Positions 17,890-25,782 of a DNA stretch of 64,000 nucleotides are shown here, piece by piece (position 1 is the first letter of the stretch; every line of letters starts with the position of its first letter). Source of the DNA: CAZTUH01 sp964616175 (GTDB lineage: Bacteria > Pseudomonadota > Gammaproteobacteria > Burkholderiales > Burkholderiaceae_B); contig CAZTUH010000004.1 of the NCBI GenBank assembly GCA_964616175.1, positions 123,590 through 187,589 on the forward strand, read 5' to 3'. The notes beneath the pieces are model-generated. The model did no database searches. It had not been told where the DNA came from and worked only from the letters and a program-made list of their open reading frames with translations. The translations under genes were made by a program, and so were the position numbers.

Positions 17890-19017
17890 CTATCCTCCAA
17901 TATAACTCATTTCAATCTTTCGATCAGATTGAAATGATATTTTCTGAGAATTGCGGATCTCTGAATAATTGTCATTTCTTGACTTCCAAACTTTACTCCA
18001 TATGGAAGCTAGCATAGCATCTGATATGCCATCATTCATCAAATCAGATCGGAGATCATACCCAGTAGAAGAAAACAAACATGTAAATAATTTTCCTTCT
18101 GCAGACAAACGAATTCTATTGCATCCACCGCAAAAAGGTTCCGTTACACTGGAAATGAATCCAATCTCTCCACTACCATCTTTATACTTCCAAGTATTTG
18201 CAACCCTTCCCATACTAGGTTGGATTGATTGGATCAGTGGATATTCTTTTTCAATAATCTTGCGTATTTCTTTACTAGTTACAACTTCTTTAAAACTCCA
18301 ATCATTTGTATTGCCCACATCCATATACTCAATAAATCTAAGAATATGACCACTATTCCTGAAATAACGGACCATTGGCATTATTTCTCCTTCATTTATT
18401 CCTCTTCGAACAACCATGTTTATTTTAACTGGACTGAAGCCAACTTCCGCTGATTTTTCTATTCCTTTAAGGATGTTTTTAGGTTTTACCGTTTTTTCTC
18501 CAGTCATTTTAGAAAAAATAAGAGGATCGAGCGCATCTAAACTAACCGTAATGTTTCTAAGTCCAGCTTTTTTTAAATCAAAAGATTTATGAAATAGCAA
18601 TGTTCCATTAGTTGTTAAGTTAACATCTAAAAATCCACCGGTAGGAGTCTGAATGCTTGCAAGAATTTCAACTAATTTCTCAATGTTTTTCCTGAGCAAA
18701 GGTTCTCCACCAGTTAATCGAACCTTTTTAACTCCTAAAAAAGTAAAAATATGCACGATTCTCTTAATCTCTTCGAATGAGAGTAACTGTTCTCGTTTCA
18801 TGAAAAAATAATTCTTATCAAAGATTTCTGCAGGCATACAATGTGGACAACGAAAATTGCATTGATCTAAAACAGAAATTCGTAAATAGTTTAATGGTCT
18901 GTTTCTTTGATCTAACAATTTTTCTGAAAAAATTATCGATTCTTCAGAAGAAAACATTGATTTTTCTTGTTTATGGTCATTGGCTAAAGGAATTATTTCA
19001 CGCATAATCTTTCTCAA
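17890..19017 (-). CDS. moaA: GTP 3',8-cyclase MoaA
   Basis: Radical-SAM enzyme of the first Moco step, converting GTP to 3',8-cyclo-GTP. 375 residues. The N-terminal 4Fe-4S site is DQCNFRCPHCMP near 51-62, LTGGEPLLRKN lies near 99, and the second cluster site is FCGGCNRIRLS near 293 with a further Cys in LFTCLFSS. The C-terminus is the essential Gly-Gly (MSYIGG). The roughly 40-residue N-terminal extension ahead of the core is usual in betaproteobacteria. A second in-frame ATG four codons in is possible. An inverted repeat overlaps the last codons. Confidence 0.95.
   Translation of the reverse strand: MRKIMREIIPLANDHKQEKSMFSSEESIIFSEKLLDQRNRPLNYLRISVLDQCNFRCPHCMPAEIFDKNYFFMKREQLLSFEEIKRIVHIFTFLGVKKVRLTGGEPLLRKNIEKLVEILASIQTPTGGFLDVNLTTNGTLLFHKSFDLKKAGLRNITVSLDALDPLIFSKMTGEKTVKPKNILKGIEKSAEVGFSPVKINMVVRRGINEGEIMPMVRYFRNSGHILRFIEYMDVGNTNDWSFKEVVTSKEIRKIIEKEYPLIQSIQPSMGRVANTWKYKDGSGEIGFISSVTEPFCGGCNRIRLSAEGKLFTCLFSSTGYDLRSDLMNDGISDAMLASIWSKVWKSRNDNYSEIRNSQKISFQSDRKIEMSYIGG
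17907..17937. repeat. inverted repeat at the 3' end of moaA
   Basis: Two perfect 12-base arms (17907-17918 and 17926-17937) around a seven-base loop TTCGATC. It lies within the last codons of moaA, encoding ISFQSDRKIEMS, just before the essential YIGG tail. It could act as an mRNA hairpin between moaA and mobA, but it belongs to the same class of in-gene palindromes as those in lnt and moeA. Confidence 0.75.
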
Positions 19018-19069
19018 TTCTTAATACTTCAATGGCAATTGTAAAATCCCGATTTTTCCTGAAAAAGTG

Positions 19070-19906
19070 ATGAACAGAAAAGAAAATAATGAATCTTTTT
19101 CCAATATTGATTGTATTAATATATCTGTGATTCGGCTACACTCAGGCAAATTGAATAATGAAACTGAATGCGACTTTGTAGCTCAAGAAACTCCTATAGC
19201 ACTAGAATATAATGGAATTAATTACGTTACTATGTTGGCTTCTCCTAGTTATCTTGAAGATTTTGCATTAGGTTTTTCATTAAGTGAAGGTATTATAAAA
19301 GAAGCTAGTGAGGTACGTGATATAGAGTTTTATAAGCAAGATCATGGTATTGTAATTCAACTGGAAATAGCAACAAGCAGAGCTTTTCTTTTGAAAAAGA
19401 AAATGCGATCTATGCTTGGAAAAACTGGTTGCGGACTATGTGGCATAGATTCATTGGAATCAATTTCATTATTGCCAATGAAAACAATAACCTCGCAAAA
19501 GAGTATTGCAATAGAATCTGTATTGGAAGCAATGAAAAATATGAAAAATCATCAACATCTACATTCCTTAACTGGTGGAACACATGCTGCAGGATGGGCT
19601 AACTCAGAAGGAGAAATACATCTCCTGCGTGAAGATATAGGTCGACATAATGCTCTTGATAAGCTGATTGGAGGCTTAACCAAGAAAAATTTCAAAGCTA
19701 ATACAGGAATAATACTTATTTCTAGTCGTGCTAGTTTTGAGATGGTTCAGAAAACTACATCAATTGGATGTGGCATCTTAGCTGCGGTTTCAGCTCCTAC
19801 CGCTCTTGCTATTGAACTAGCAAAAAATGCAAGGATGGTTTTGTTAGGTTTTCTTCGAAAGAATAATGCAGTTATATATACAAACCCTGGATATTTGGAT
19901 TTTTGA
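19070..19906 (+). CDS. fdhD: sulfurtransferase FdhD for formate dehydrogenase
   Basis: Transfers sulfur from IscS to the bis-MGD cofactor of formate dehydrogenase, which is required for activity. About 278 residues. The sulfur-handling Cys pair is in TGCGLCG near residue 122, followed by LTGGTHAAGWA near 168 and LREDIGRHNALDKLIGG near 186. I prefer the ATG at 19070 over the GTG just before it. Divergent from moaA with a short shared upstream region (19018-19069). Its presence implies a formate dehydrogenase-type enzyme elsewhere. Confidence 0.94.
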   Translation: MNRKENNESFSNIDCINISVIRLHSGKLNNETECDFVAQETPIALEYNGINYVTMLASPSYLEDFALGFSLSEGIIKEASEVRDIEFYKQDHGIVIQLEIATSRAFLLKKKMRSMLGKTGCGLCGIDSLESISLLPMKTITSQKSIAIESVLEAMKNMKNHQHLHSLTGGTHAAGWANSEGEIHLLREDIGRHNALDKLIGGLTKKNFKANTGIILISSRASFEMVQKTTSIGCGILAAVSAPTALAIELAKNARMVLLGFLRKNNAVIYTNPGYLDF

Positions 19907-20426
19907 TTTGTTTAATCCTGTTTTTTTTAAAAGATCTTATCAAGTTTGATTATCTCATTAAGAATCAATCTATTTCAATTAGAAACACCTTTTATTCTAT
20001 TCTTGTACCTTTTCCCATTGATATCTGTAATACTTATGCCAAATATTAGCAATGAATATTGCCTCTGTTTCAAAACTAGCATAGACTGAGCTCCCATATT
20101 ATGGGGGTTGATATGCAGTTATGTTTAATCAATCTGAGAAATGGTTAGCTTGAATAAATCAATTCTTGTCTTGAAATTTTTTATAAAACTAGAATTAAGG
20201 GTTTACTTCCCCCTGTCCACCCCTTTTTTCATTTTTTAAGCTAAGAACAGAACAAAAACAGGAGCAATAAACGAAAATATAACCTTCCTCTCTTTATGAG
20301 AGGATAATTCAGCCAAAAACAAGTCCTGCTGCGGCAATTGGCTACTCCTATCATTATCATGATTCGCAAAATTTAAGTTCACTCATAAATTTTTTACCCT
20401 ATCATCAATTAAATGTTTTAACGAGC
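19907..20426. other. gene-free region between fdhD and rhtA
   Basis: About 520 bases without a supportable gene. It contains a 7-bp hairpin with a five-base loop at 20286-20304 and a pyrimidine-rich stretch near 20209-20230. A short minus-strand frame around 20220-20350 ends in a hydrophobic segment (IFSFIAPVFVLFLA) and could be the tail of a decayed membrane protein, but it matches nothing I can name. The rhtA promoter must lie here. Confidence 0.4.
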
Positions 20427-21317
20427 ATGTTTAAACTGAGAACTCCATTACTTCCTTCTGTTACTTCTACTTTTCTTCCGGTTCTTGCATTAGTTATAGC
20501 AATGGTATCATTCCAACTGGGAGCTTCCTTAGCAAAGAATTTATTTCCTTTGGTCGGAGCTCAAGGAACAACAGCCTTGCGCTTATTATTTTCGGCCATT
20601 GTTTTACTATGTTACTTTCGGCCTTGGAGAATAAGACTTAAGCCAAGAGCATGGCGAATTATCACTTTATATGGACTTGCATTAGGAGGTATGAATTTCC
20701 TGTTTTATATGGCTATTCGAACAGTACCATTAGGTATTGCTGTAGCCTTTGAATTTGCAGGTCCTTTAACAGTTGCTCTTTTCGCATCTAGACGCCTAGT
20801 AGACTTTATATGGATTTCGCTTGCCTGCGCAGGTTTATCGATGCTACTTCCTCTAACTTCATATTCTTCTCTAGGATTAGATCCGATAGGTGTGATGTAT
20901 GCCATAGGATCGGCATTATGTTGTGCTCTCTATATCATATTTGGTCAGCGTGCAGGCATTACACATGGTCATCGTACAGTTGCAATAGCTGTTAGCATTG
21001 CAGCAATTGCTGCTTTTCCTTTTGGAATTGCACAAGCTGGTTCAAAACTATTTTCTCCTGAAATTTTGCCATTAGGAATAGGTGTAGCAATTCTTTCAAG
21101 TGCCATCCCATATAGTTTGGAAATGTATGTTTTAACAAGGCTTTCAGCTAAAACATTTGGAACGCTATTAAGTTTAGAACCAGCTTTTGCAGCAATATCT
21201 GGTTTAATTTTTCTGAACGAATCCTTAAATTCGGCTCAATGGGTAGCAATCCTAGCAATCATTGCAGCATCTGCAGGAGTTACCACTAGCAGAAGCAAAA
21301 AATCTTTGATCACGTAA
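20427..21317 (+). CDS. rhtA: RhtA-like EamA-family amino acid exporter
   Basis: Drug/metabolite-transporter superfamily protein most like RhtA, the threonine/homoserine exporter. 296 residues with about ten predicted helices arranged as two EamA repeats (residues 12-140 and 150-285). Family blocks include FQLGASLAKNLFP near 31, GTTALRLLFSAIVL near 48, FEFAGPLTVAL near 108 and PYSLEMYVLTRL near 229. It stands alone between fdhD and tRNA-Lys. The substrate is inferred from family resemblance; other small amino acids or metabolites are possible. Confidence 0.82.
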   Translation: MFKLRTPLLPSVTSTFLPVLALVIAMVSFQLGASLAKNLFPLVGAQGTTALRLLFSAIVLLCYFRPWRIRLKPRAWRIITLYGLALGGMNFLFYMAIRTVPLGIAVAFEFAGPLTVALFASRRLVDFIWISLACAGLSMLLPLTSYSSLGLDPIGVMYAIGSALCCALYIIFGQRAGITHGHRTVAIAVSIAAIAAFPFGIAQAGSKLFSPEILPLGIGVAILSSAIPYSLEMYVLTRLSAKTFGTLLSLEPAFAAISGLIFLNESLNSAQWVAILAIIAASAGVTTSRSKKSLIT

Positions 21318-21406
21318 CTAATGCTTAGAACTTTATAAAAAAGAAATATATCAAAAATAGGATTATTAAGACAAAAGCCCGACTTTAGATAAAAAATCTA
21401 GATAGA

Positions 21407-21482
21407 TGGTGAGGTGTGAGGGACTCGAACCCACGACCAATTGATTAAAAGTCAACTGCTCTACCAACTGAGCTAACACCCC
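21407..21482 (-). tRNA. tRNA-Lys (anticodon TTT)
   Basis: 76 bases on the minus strand including encoded CCA. The anticodon loop CTTTTAA gives TTT. Acceptor GGGGTGT pairs with ACACCTC with one G-T. The T-stem GTGGG/CCCTC has a T-T mismatch at the second pair, a mild oddity compared with the GCAGG/CCTGC type of other bacteria. Confidence 0.96.
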
Positions 21483-21498
21483 ATCTAGAACTACGCGA

Positions 21499-21507
21499 AT
21501 TCTAACA
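21499..21507 (-). promoter_or_regulatory. extended -10 promoter element of tRNA-Lys
   Basis: On the minus strand the sequence reads TGTTAGAAT followed by TCGCG, an extended -10 (TGn plus TAGAAT) with a GC-rich discriminator 17 bases ahead of the tRNA. The same ATGTTAGAAT-N-CGC string precedes tRNA-Ser at 52.63 kb. No good -35 is visible, as expected for extended -10 promoters. Confidence 0.55.
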
Positions 21508-21682
21508 TAGTATATATTAGCAATAATAGTATTTGTATTTTTTATGAGAGAAAAAATAGTTTGAATTTCTGGTATCAAGTGCTGTTTAATGGATAATTTC
21601 ATTATTAACATTGACGTTTGATTATTTCAAAAAAGGGAAATCTTTCAAGAAAAATTCTGTTTTTCTTATTCTTCAATAAAAT

Positions 21683-21712
21683 ATTCTTAATGAATGCATA
21701 TTCATTAAGAAT
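21683..21712. repeat. inverted repeat with 13-bp arms
   Basis: ATTCTTAATGAAT and its exact complement flank a four-base GCAT loop (21683-21695, 21700-21712). No T-run follows on either side. It lies about 200 bases downstream of the tRNA-Lys promoter and 270 bases upstream of mgtE. Confidence 0.85.
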
Positions 21713-21892
21713 GCAATTGATGATTTACTGTTGAACGCGAAGATATTTTCAATTATAGAAAGAGGCAAATTGGCATGTATTTTTTGAATAATTTTATTTA
21801 TCCAAAATTAAAATTGAAATTCTTAACCACTGCAGGCAATAAAAACAATCAAAGATAAGCCATAAGTTTGATTTATTAGCTAATTTTAATGA

Positions 21893-21926
21893 TTGAGAAG
21901 AAAATCTTGCAAGATTTTCTTCTCAA
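21893..21926. repeat. perfect 34-base palindrome upstream of mgtE
   Basis: TTGAGAAGAAAATCTTG (21893-21909) is followed immediately by its exact reverse complement (21910-21926). It ends 56 bases before the mgtE start. On the plus strand a T-run begins about 10 bases later, so it could act as a leader terminator or as a dimeric-regulator operator. Confidence 0.85.
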
Positions 21927-21982
21927 ATGAGCAACTTTTTTATCTGATGTTATTAACAATAAGTATTACTAAATGAAAAATA

Positions 21983-23455
21983 ATGAAACAGCCGATAATT
22001 GAAAAAACAACAACACCTCGACGGCTTGATCCAGAAGATACAGAGCATGTGCTTAAAGAAATCCAGAAACTCCTACATAAACATCAGCTGGATAAGGATT
22101 TATTTCAACATCAGAGTGATAGCACTGTCAATCAATTACAAAAAAAGGAAAAGGATTTTGTTTTTGAGCAACATAAATTTGAAATTCGTTCTCTAATAAA
22201 TGGTCTCCATCCTGCTGACATTGCATTTATTCTTGATTCTTTACCTGAACCTGGTAGGCAAATCATTTGGAGTCTAGTTAACAGAATTTATGATGCTGAA
22301 ATTTTAATTGAAGTCCAAAATTGGACTCGGGAATCTTTGATTGAAGCTATGGATCCTGAGGATCTGCTTGCAGCAACAGGTAGTATGGATACTGACGAAC
22401 TGGCAGACTTAGCTCCAAATCTTCCTCCTGATGTAGTTAGTGAAGTTCAAAAGGGTCTTACAAAAGAAGAACAAGAACAACTTTTAGCAGCAATGGGTTA
22501 TCCAGAAGATAGTGTTGGAGCCATTATGGACTTTGAGATGGTACGAGTTCGAGAGGATGTAACTTTAGAAGTTGTTTTGCGATATCTGCGTCGATTGCAT
22601 CAGTTGCCTGACCATACAGACCAAATTTTTGTAGTTGATAGGAAAGATAAACTGCAAGGTTGTTTGCAAGTCACTAAGCTTTTAGTCAGTGAACCTGAAG
22701 TCAAAGTTAGCTCTGTTATGAATCACGATTTCTTAACACTCAATCCTTTAGATTTTGATTCTGATGCAGCTATTGCTTTTGAACGTTACGATTTAGTTTC
22801 AGCTCCTGTTATTGATGACCAAAACCGTTTAATAGGACGGGTTACTATTGCTGATGTAGTAGATGTAATTCAGGAAGACTCTCAAGAACAAGAATTATCT
22901 CGGGCTGGTCTTCAAGAAGAAGATATTTTTGCACCAATTACTATGACTCTTAAGAACAGAGCACCTTGGTTATTATTTAATTTATTTACAGCTACTATAG
23001 CTTCTTTCATTGCTTCACGTTTTGAGAATACAGTCAGTCAAATTGTTATTCTGGCTTTTTTAATGTCAATTGTTGCTGGAATAGGAGGAAACTCTGGAAA
23101 CCAAAGCATGACAATAATAATAAGAGCCTTGGCTATGGGAAGGATTTCTGGACGAAGTCTCTGGCAATTAGTAAAAAGAGAATTAATTGTTACTTTTTTA
23201 GTAGGTCTTTGCGGAAGTTTGGTTGCTGCTATATTTGCTTGGGCAATTTCCAATTCTATTCCTATTGCTTTAGTAATGATGGGAGCCATGATTTGTAATA
23301 TGCTAGTGGGAGCTTTAGTAGGAGTTCTTGTACCGATGTTGCGAGCTCGTTTTGGGAAAGATCCAGCAGTTGGTTCTTCTGTATTGTTGACTTTTGCTAC
23401 AGATTCTATTGGGTTTTTCATTTTTCTTGGTCTTGCAACTCTATTTTTGACATAG
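21983..23455 (+). CDS. mgtE: magnesium transporter MgtE
   Basis: Homodimeric Mg2+ channel gated by its cytosolic domains. 490 residues: N-terminal helical domain (about 40-165), two CBS domains (about 170-300, with APVIDDQNRLIGRVTIADVV near 274) and five C-terminal helices (about 330-490). The pore region includes GIGGNSGNQSMTIIIRALAMG near 370 (given only as a location marker of the conserved GGN-GNQ block). ATG at 21983. Divergent from tRNA-Lys and converging on rsmA. The palindrome in its leader may be regulatory. Confidence 0.94.
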   Translation: MKQPIIEKTTTPRRLDPEDTEHVLKEIQKLLHKHQLDKDLFQHQSDSTVNQLQKKEKDFVFEQHKFEIRSLINGLHPADIAFILDSLPEPGRQIIWSLVNRIYDAEILIEVQNWTRESLIEAMDPEDLLAATGSMDTDELADLAPNLPPDVVSEVQKGLTKEEQEQLLAAMGYPEDSVGAIMDFEMVRVREDVTLEVVLRYLRRLHQLPDHTDQIFVVDRKDKLQGCLQVTKLLVSEPEVKVSSVMNHDFLTLNPLDFDSDAAIAFERYDLVSAPVIDDQNRLIGRVTIADVVDVIQEDSQEQELSRAGLQEEDIFAPITMTLKNRAPWLLFNLFTATIASFIASRFENTVSQIVILAFLMSIVAGIGGNSGNQSMTIIIRALAMGRISGRSLWQLVKRELIVTFLVGLCGSLVAAIFAWAISNSIPIALVMMGAMICNMLVGALVGVLVPMLRARFGKDPAVGSSVLLTFATDSIGFFIFLGLATLFLT

Positions 23456-23502
23456 TATAGACATATGATCGAGATCATCTCTAATTTCAAAAAAGAAAAG
23501 AT

Positions 23503-24279
23503 TTATTTAATTAGTCCTTTCATTAAAAGAATATTCGATAGAGCAATGAATTTTTCTACTGAAACATCCTGAGCACGGTCGGTTGGTTTTATTTTTAATC
23601 TTTCCCAAGGTATATGAATAGCATATTTTCCTAATGTTTTCCGAAGCATCTTTCTTCGATTTGAAAATGCTTGAGCTACAATATTCTCAAAAACTGAAAA
23701 GCTTAGAAAATTCAATGGATCATTAATTGGAACCATCCTAACTAATGCAGAAAATACTTTAGGTTTTGGATTAAAAGCTTCTGGAGGAATTTCAAAAACT
23801 TTTTCCATTTTATATTTTGCTTGAAGAACTACAGATAAACGTCCATAAACACTAGTGGATGGTTTTGCGACCATTCGATCTACATAATCCCTTTGCAGTA
23901 TAAAATGTTGATCCAGGGTATTATTGATTGTATTAGATAAATGGAAAAGGATAGGACTAGAAATATGATATGGTAGGCTTCCAATAAGCCTCATTTTTCT
24001 CTCGAATCGAGAAAAATCCACGTTTAAAACATTGCTTCTTAAAATTGTTAAATAATTTTTCGAGTAGCGTTTTTCCAAATTATCAACTAAGTTATTATCA
24101 ATTTCAATTGCTATTAGATGTTTAAGCGTCTTCAATAATAGATCGGTTAAAGCTCCTAAACCAGGTCCTATTTCTATGAAAAAATCTTTCTCAGTTGGAG
24201 ATGAAGCCGAGATTACTGCATTTATAAAACTCTTGTTTATTAAGAAATTCTGACTAAAATATCTGCGAGCTTTATGCAT
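23503..24279 (-). CDS. rsmA: 16S rRNA dimethyladenosine transferase RsmA (KsgA)
   Basis: SAM-dependent methyltransferase that dimethylates A1518 and A1519 of 16S rRNA and checks small-subunit assembly. 258 residues. QNFLINKSFI near 10, EIGPGLGALTD near 37 and AIEIDNNLV near 57 are normal. The catalytic NLPY motif reads SLPY (IGSLPYHISSP near residue 100), replacing the Asn that positions the target adenine. DDFVDRM-like RDYVDRMVA and the C-terminal NRRKMLRKTL block are present. Usually pdxA separates surA and rsmA; it is absent, and rsmA follows surA after 48 bases. Confidence 0.93.
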   Translation of the reverse strand: MHKARRYFSQNFLINKSFINAVISASSPTEKDFFIEIGPGLGALTDLLLKTLKHLIAIEIDNNLVDNLEKRYSKNYLTILRSNVLNVDFSRFERKMRLIGSLPYHISSPILFHLSNTINNTLDQHFILQRDYVDRMVAKPSTSVYGRLSVVLQAKYKMEKVFEIPPEAFNPKPKVFSALVRMVPINDPLNFLSFSVFENIVAQAFSNRRKMLRKTLGKYAIHIPWERLKIKPTDRAQDVSVEKFIALSNILLMKGLIK

Positions 24280-24327
24280 AAAGAAAGTAAAAAAAAGAAA
24301 ACAAAAACTTTTGCTTGGAATAATAAA

Positions 24328-25776
24328 TCAATATAATTGGTCTATTTGATCTTGCAAGAATATTTCAACAGAAGCAATTTTCCTCAAGTTTTTTATCCAA
24401 TCATCATATGCTGATTGGATACGTTTTTCTCTCAAGAAATTATGAGCTAATTCCCTGTTTTTCTCTTCAGATAGATCTCGAACTCTCCGTTCTTGCACTT
24501 TTATCAAGTGAAATCCAAATGATGAAGATATAATTTGACTTATTTCCCCTGCTTCCAAAGTGTTCATAGCATTTTCAAGTGAGGGTAGCATGAAACCTGG
24601 ACTTACCCATCCCATATCTCCTCCTTTTTTGGCAAAGCTATCTTGGGAAAATTTATATGCTAGAGTCTCGAAATCATCTAATCCGAATATTATTCTCGAT
24701 CGAATTAATTCTAAGTATTGCTTGTCTAATTCTTGATTTTTTTTACAAGAATACTGAATTAAAATATGCTTAACATTTGTCTGAGCTACATTTAATGGTG
24801 GTAGACTTATTTTTCTTTCAGGAAAAAGAAGTCTTACCCAACCAGAAAGATCAACTGATTCTTTATTTTTCGAGAAACGATTTAGAACTTTGATGATATG
24901 AAAACCATTTTCACTTTTCAATAAATTGCTTATTTGACCCGAATTTAAATTTTGGATTGCTTGGATAAACAGATCAGGCCATTCATTCAAAAGCTTTGTG
25001 CCAAGGATCCTAACACTTGATACTATGTTTTCATTAGATATAGAAGCTAGAACAGTATGAAAATCAGCCCCTGCATGAAGAGCATCAATTAAACCTTGAC
25101 CTTTCTTAAAGAGAAGATCCTCATCAAATTTAGAACAGCCATCTGGAATTTGAATCAAGATTTGTGCTAGAGTGTAGAATTGGTTATTTTTCTCAGAAAA
25201 CATTACAGAATCAGATTGAAAATCAGATTTTTCTGGTGTGTTTTTTTTCATTTGCTCATAAGTTGGCAAAAATTCGTCAACCTCATTATCTGTAACAAAT
25301 ATTTTAGGTTCAATTACATGTTTTTTTAGTTTTTGCTTAATTAATTCATGTTTCAAATGCTTCTTGTATGTATTAAGGTTTATTTCTGCCATTTCTAATT
25401 CATTATAGAGCTCACTTACAGTAATTCTATTATGTAAAGCAACTGCTTTTACAGCATCATATATCTGTTCTTCATTAATAGATATTCCAAAGCTCATAGC
25501 TTCATTTTTTTCAATTATTCTAGTAATCATATCTTCTAAGACTTCACTTCTCACATCAATTTTATTTCCTTTCAATGATTCAACTATCCACTTATCTTCT
25601 AAAGATTGATTAAGTTCTAGGAGTGTAATTATATCCGCATTAACAGTTGCTGCAATTTTTTCGACAAGCTTCGAATCCTCTGTAGAACCAGAAAAATTTT
25701 TTCCATTTCCTTGAACATGAGATACCAAGAAAAAACTAAATATGCCAGATATTAAAAAGGTAAAAAAATTTGTCAT
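24328..25776 (-). CDS. surA: periplasmic chaperone and peptidyl-prolyl isomerase SurA
   Basis: Periplasmic chaperone delivering outer-membrane proteins, including LptD, to the Bam complex. 482 residues. A signal peptide covers about residues 1-22 (FFTFLISGIFSFFLVSHVQG). The N-terminal chaperone module (about 35-175, KIAATVNADIITLLELNQ) is followed by two parvulin domains, at about 200-305 and 333-435. The second retains KHILIQYS and GGDMGWVSPG. It starts six bases after lptD, the conserved lptD-surA pair. A spacer region rich in Asn and Lys before the first parvulin domain looks extended. Confidence 0.93.
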   Translation of the reverse strand: MTNFFTFLISGIFSFFLVSHVQGNGKNFSGSTEDSKLVEKIAATVNADIITLLELNQSLEDKWIVESLKGNKIDVRSEVLEDMITRIIEKNEAMSFGISINEEQIYDAVKAVALHNRITVSELYNELEMAEINLNTYKKHLKHELIKQKLKKHVIEPKIFVTDNEVDEFLPTYEQMKKNTPEKSDFQSDSVMFSEKNNQFYTLAQILIQIPDGCSKFDEDLLFKKGQGLIDALHAGADFHTVLASISNENIVSSVRILGTKLLNEWPDLFIQAIQNLNSGQISNLLKSENGFHIIKVLNRFSKNKESVDLSGWVRLLFPERKISLPPLNVAQTNVKHILIQYSCKKNQELDKQYLELIRSRIIFGLDDFETLAYKFSQDSFAKKGGDMGWVSPGFMLPSLENAMNTLEAGEISQIISSSFGFHLIKVQERRVRDLSEEKNRELAHNFLREKRIQSAYDDWIKNLRKIASVEIFLQDQIDQLY

Positions 25777-25782
25777 TATTTA

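Larger units (their letters stand above)
21508..21982. other. gene-free region between tRNA-Lys and mgtE, with two large palindromes
   Basis: About 475 bases between divergent tRNA-Lys and mgtE, with no coding frame I can support. It contains the 13-bp-arm hairpin at 21683-21712 and the perfect 34-base palindrome at 21893-21926, listed separately. The mgtE leader would include the second one; whether it responds to magnesium cannot be judged from sequence alone. Confidence 0.5.

Noticed and set aside
20220..20350. Minus-strand remnant of a membrane protein before rhtA
   Set aside because: Only a short hydrophobic tail (IFSFIAPVFVLFLA) is visible; too short to name or to call a pseudogene.
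19907..20426. 6S, 4.5S or other known small RNA in the fdhD-rhtA gap
   Set aside because: The pyrimidine-rich stretch and small hairpin do not reproduce the conserved cores of those RNAs.
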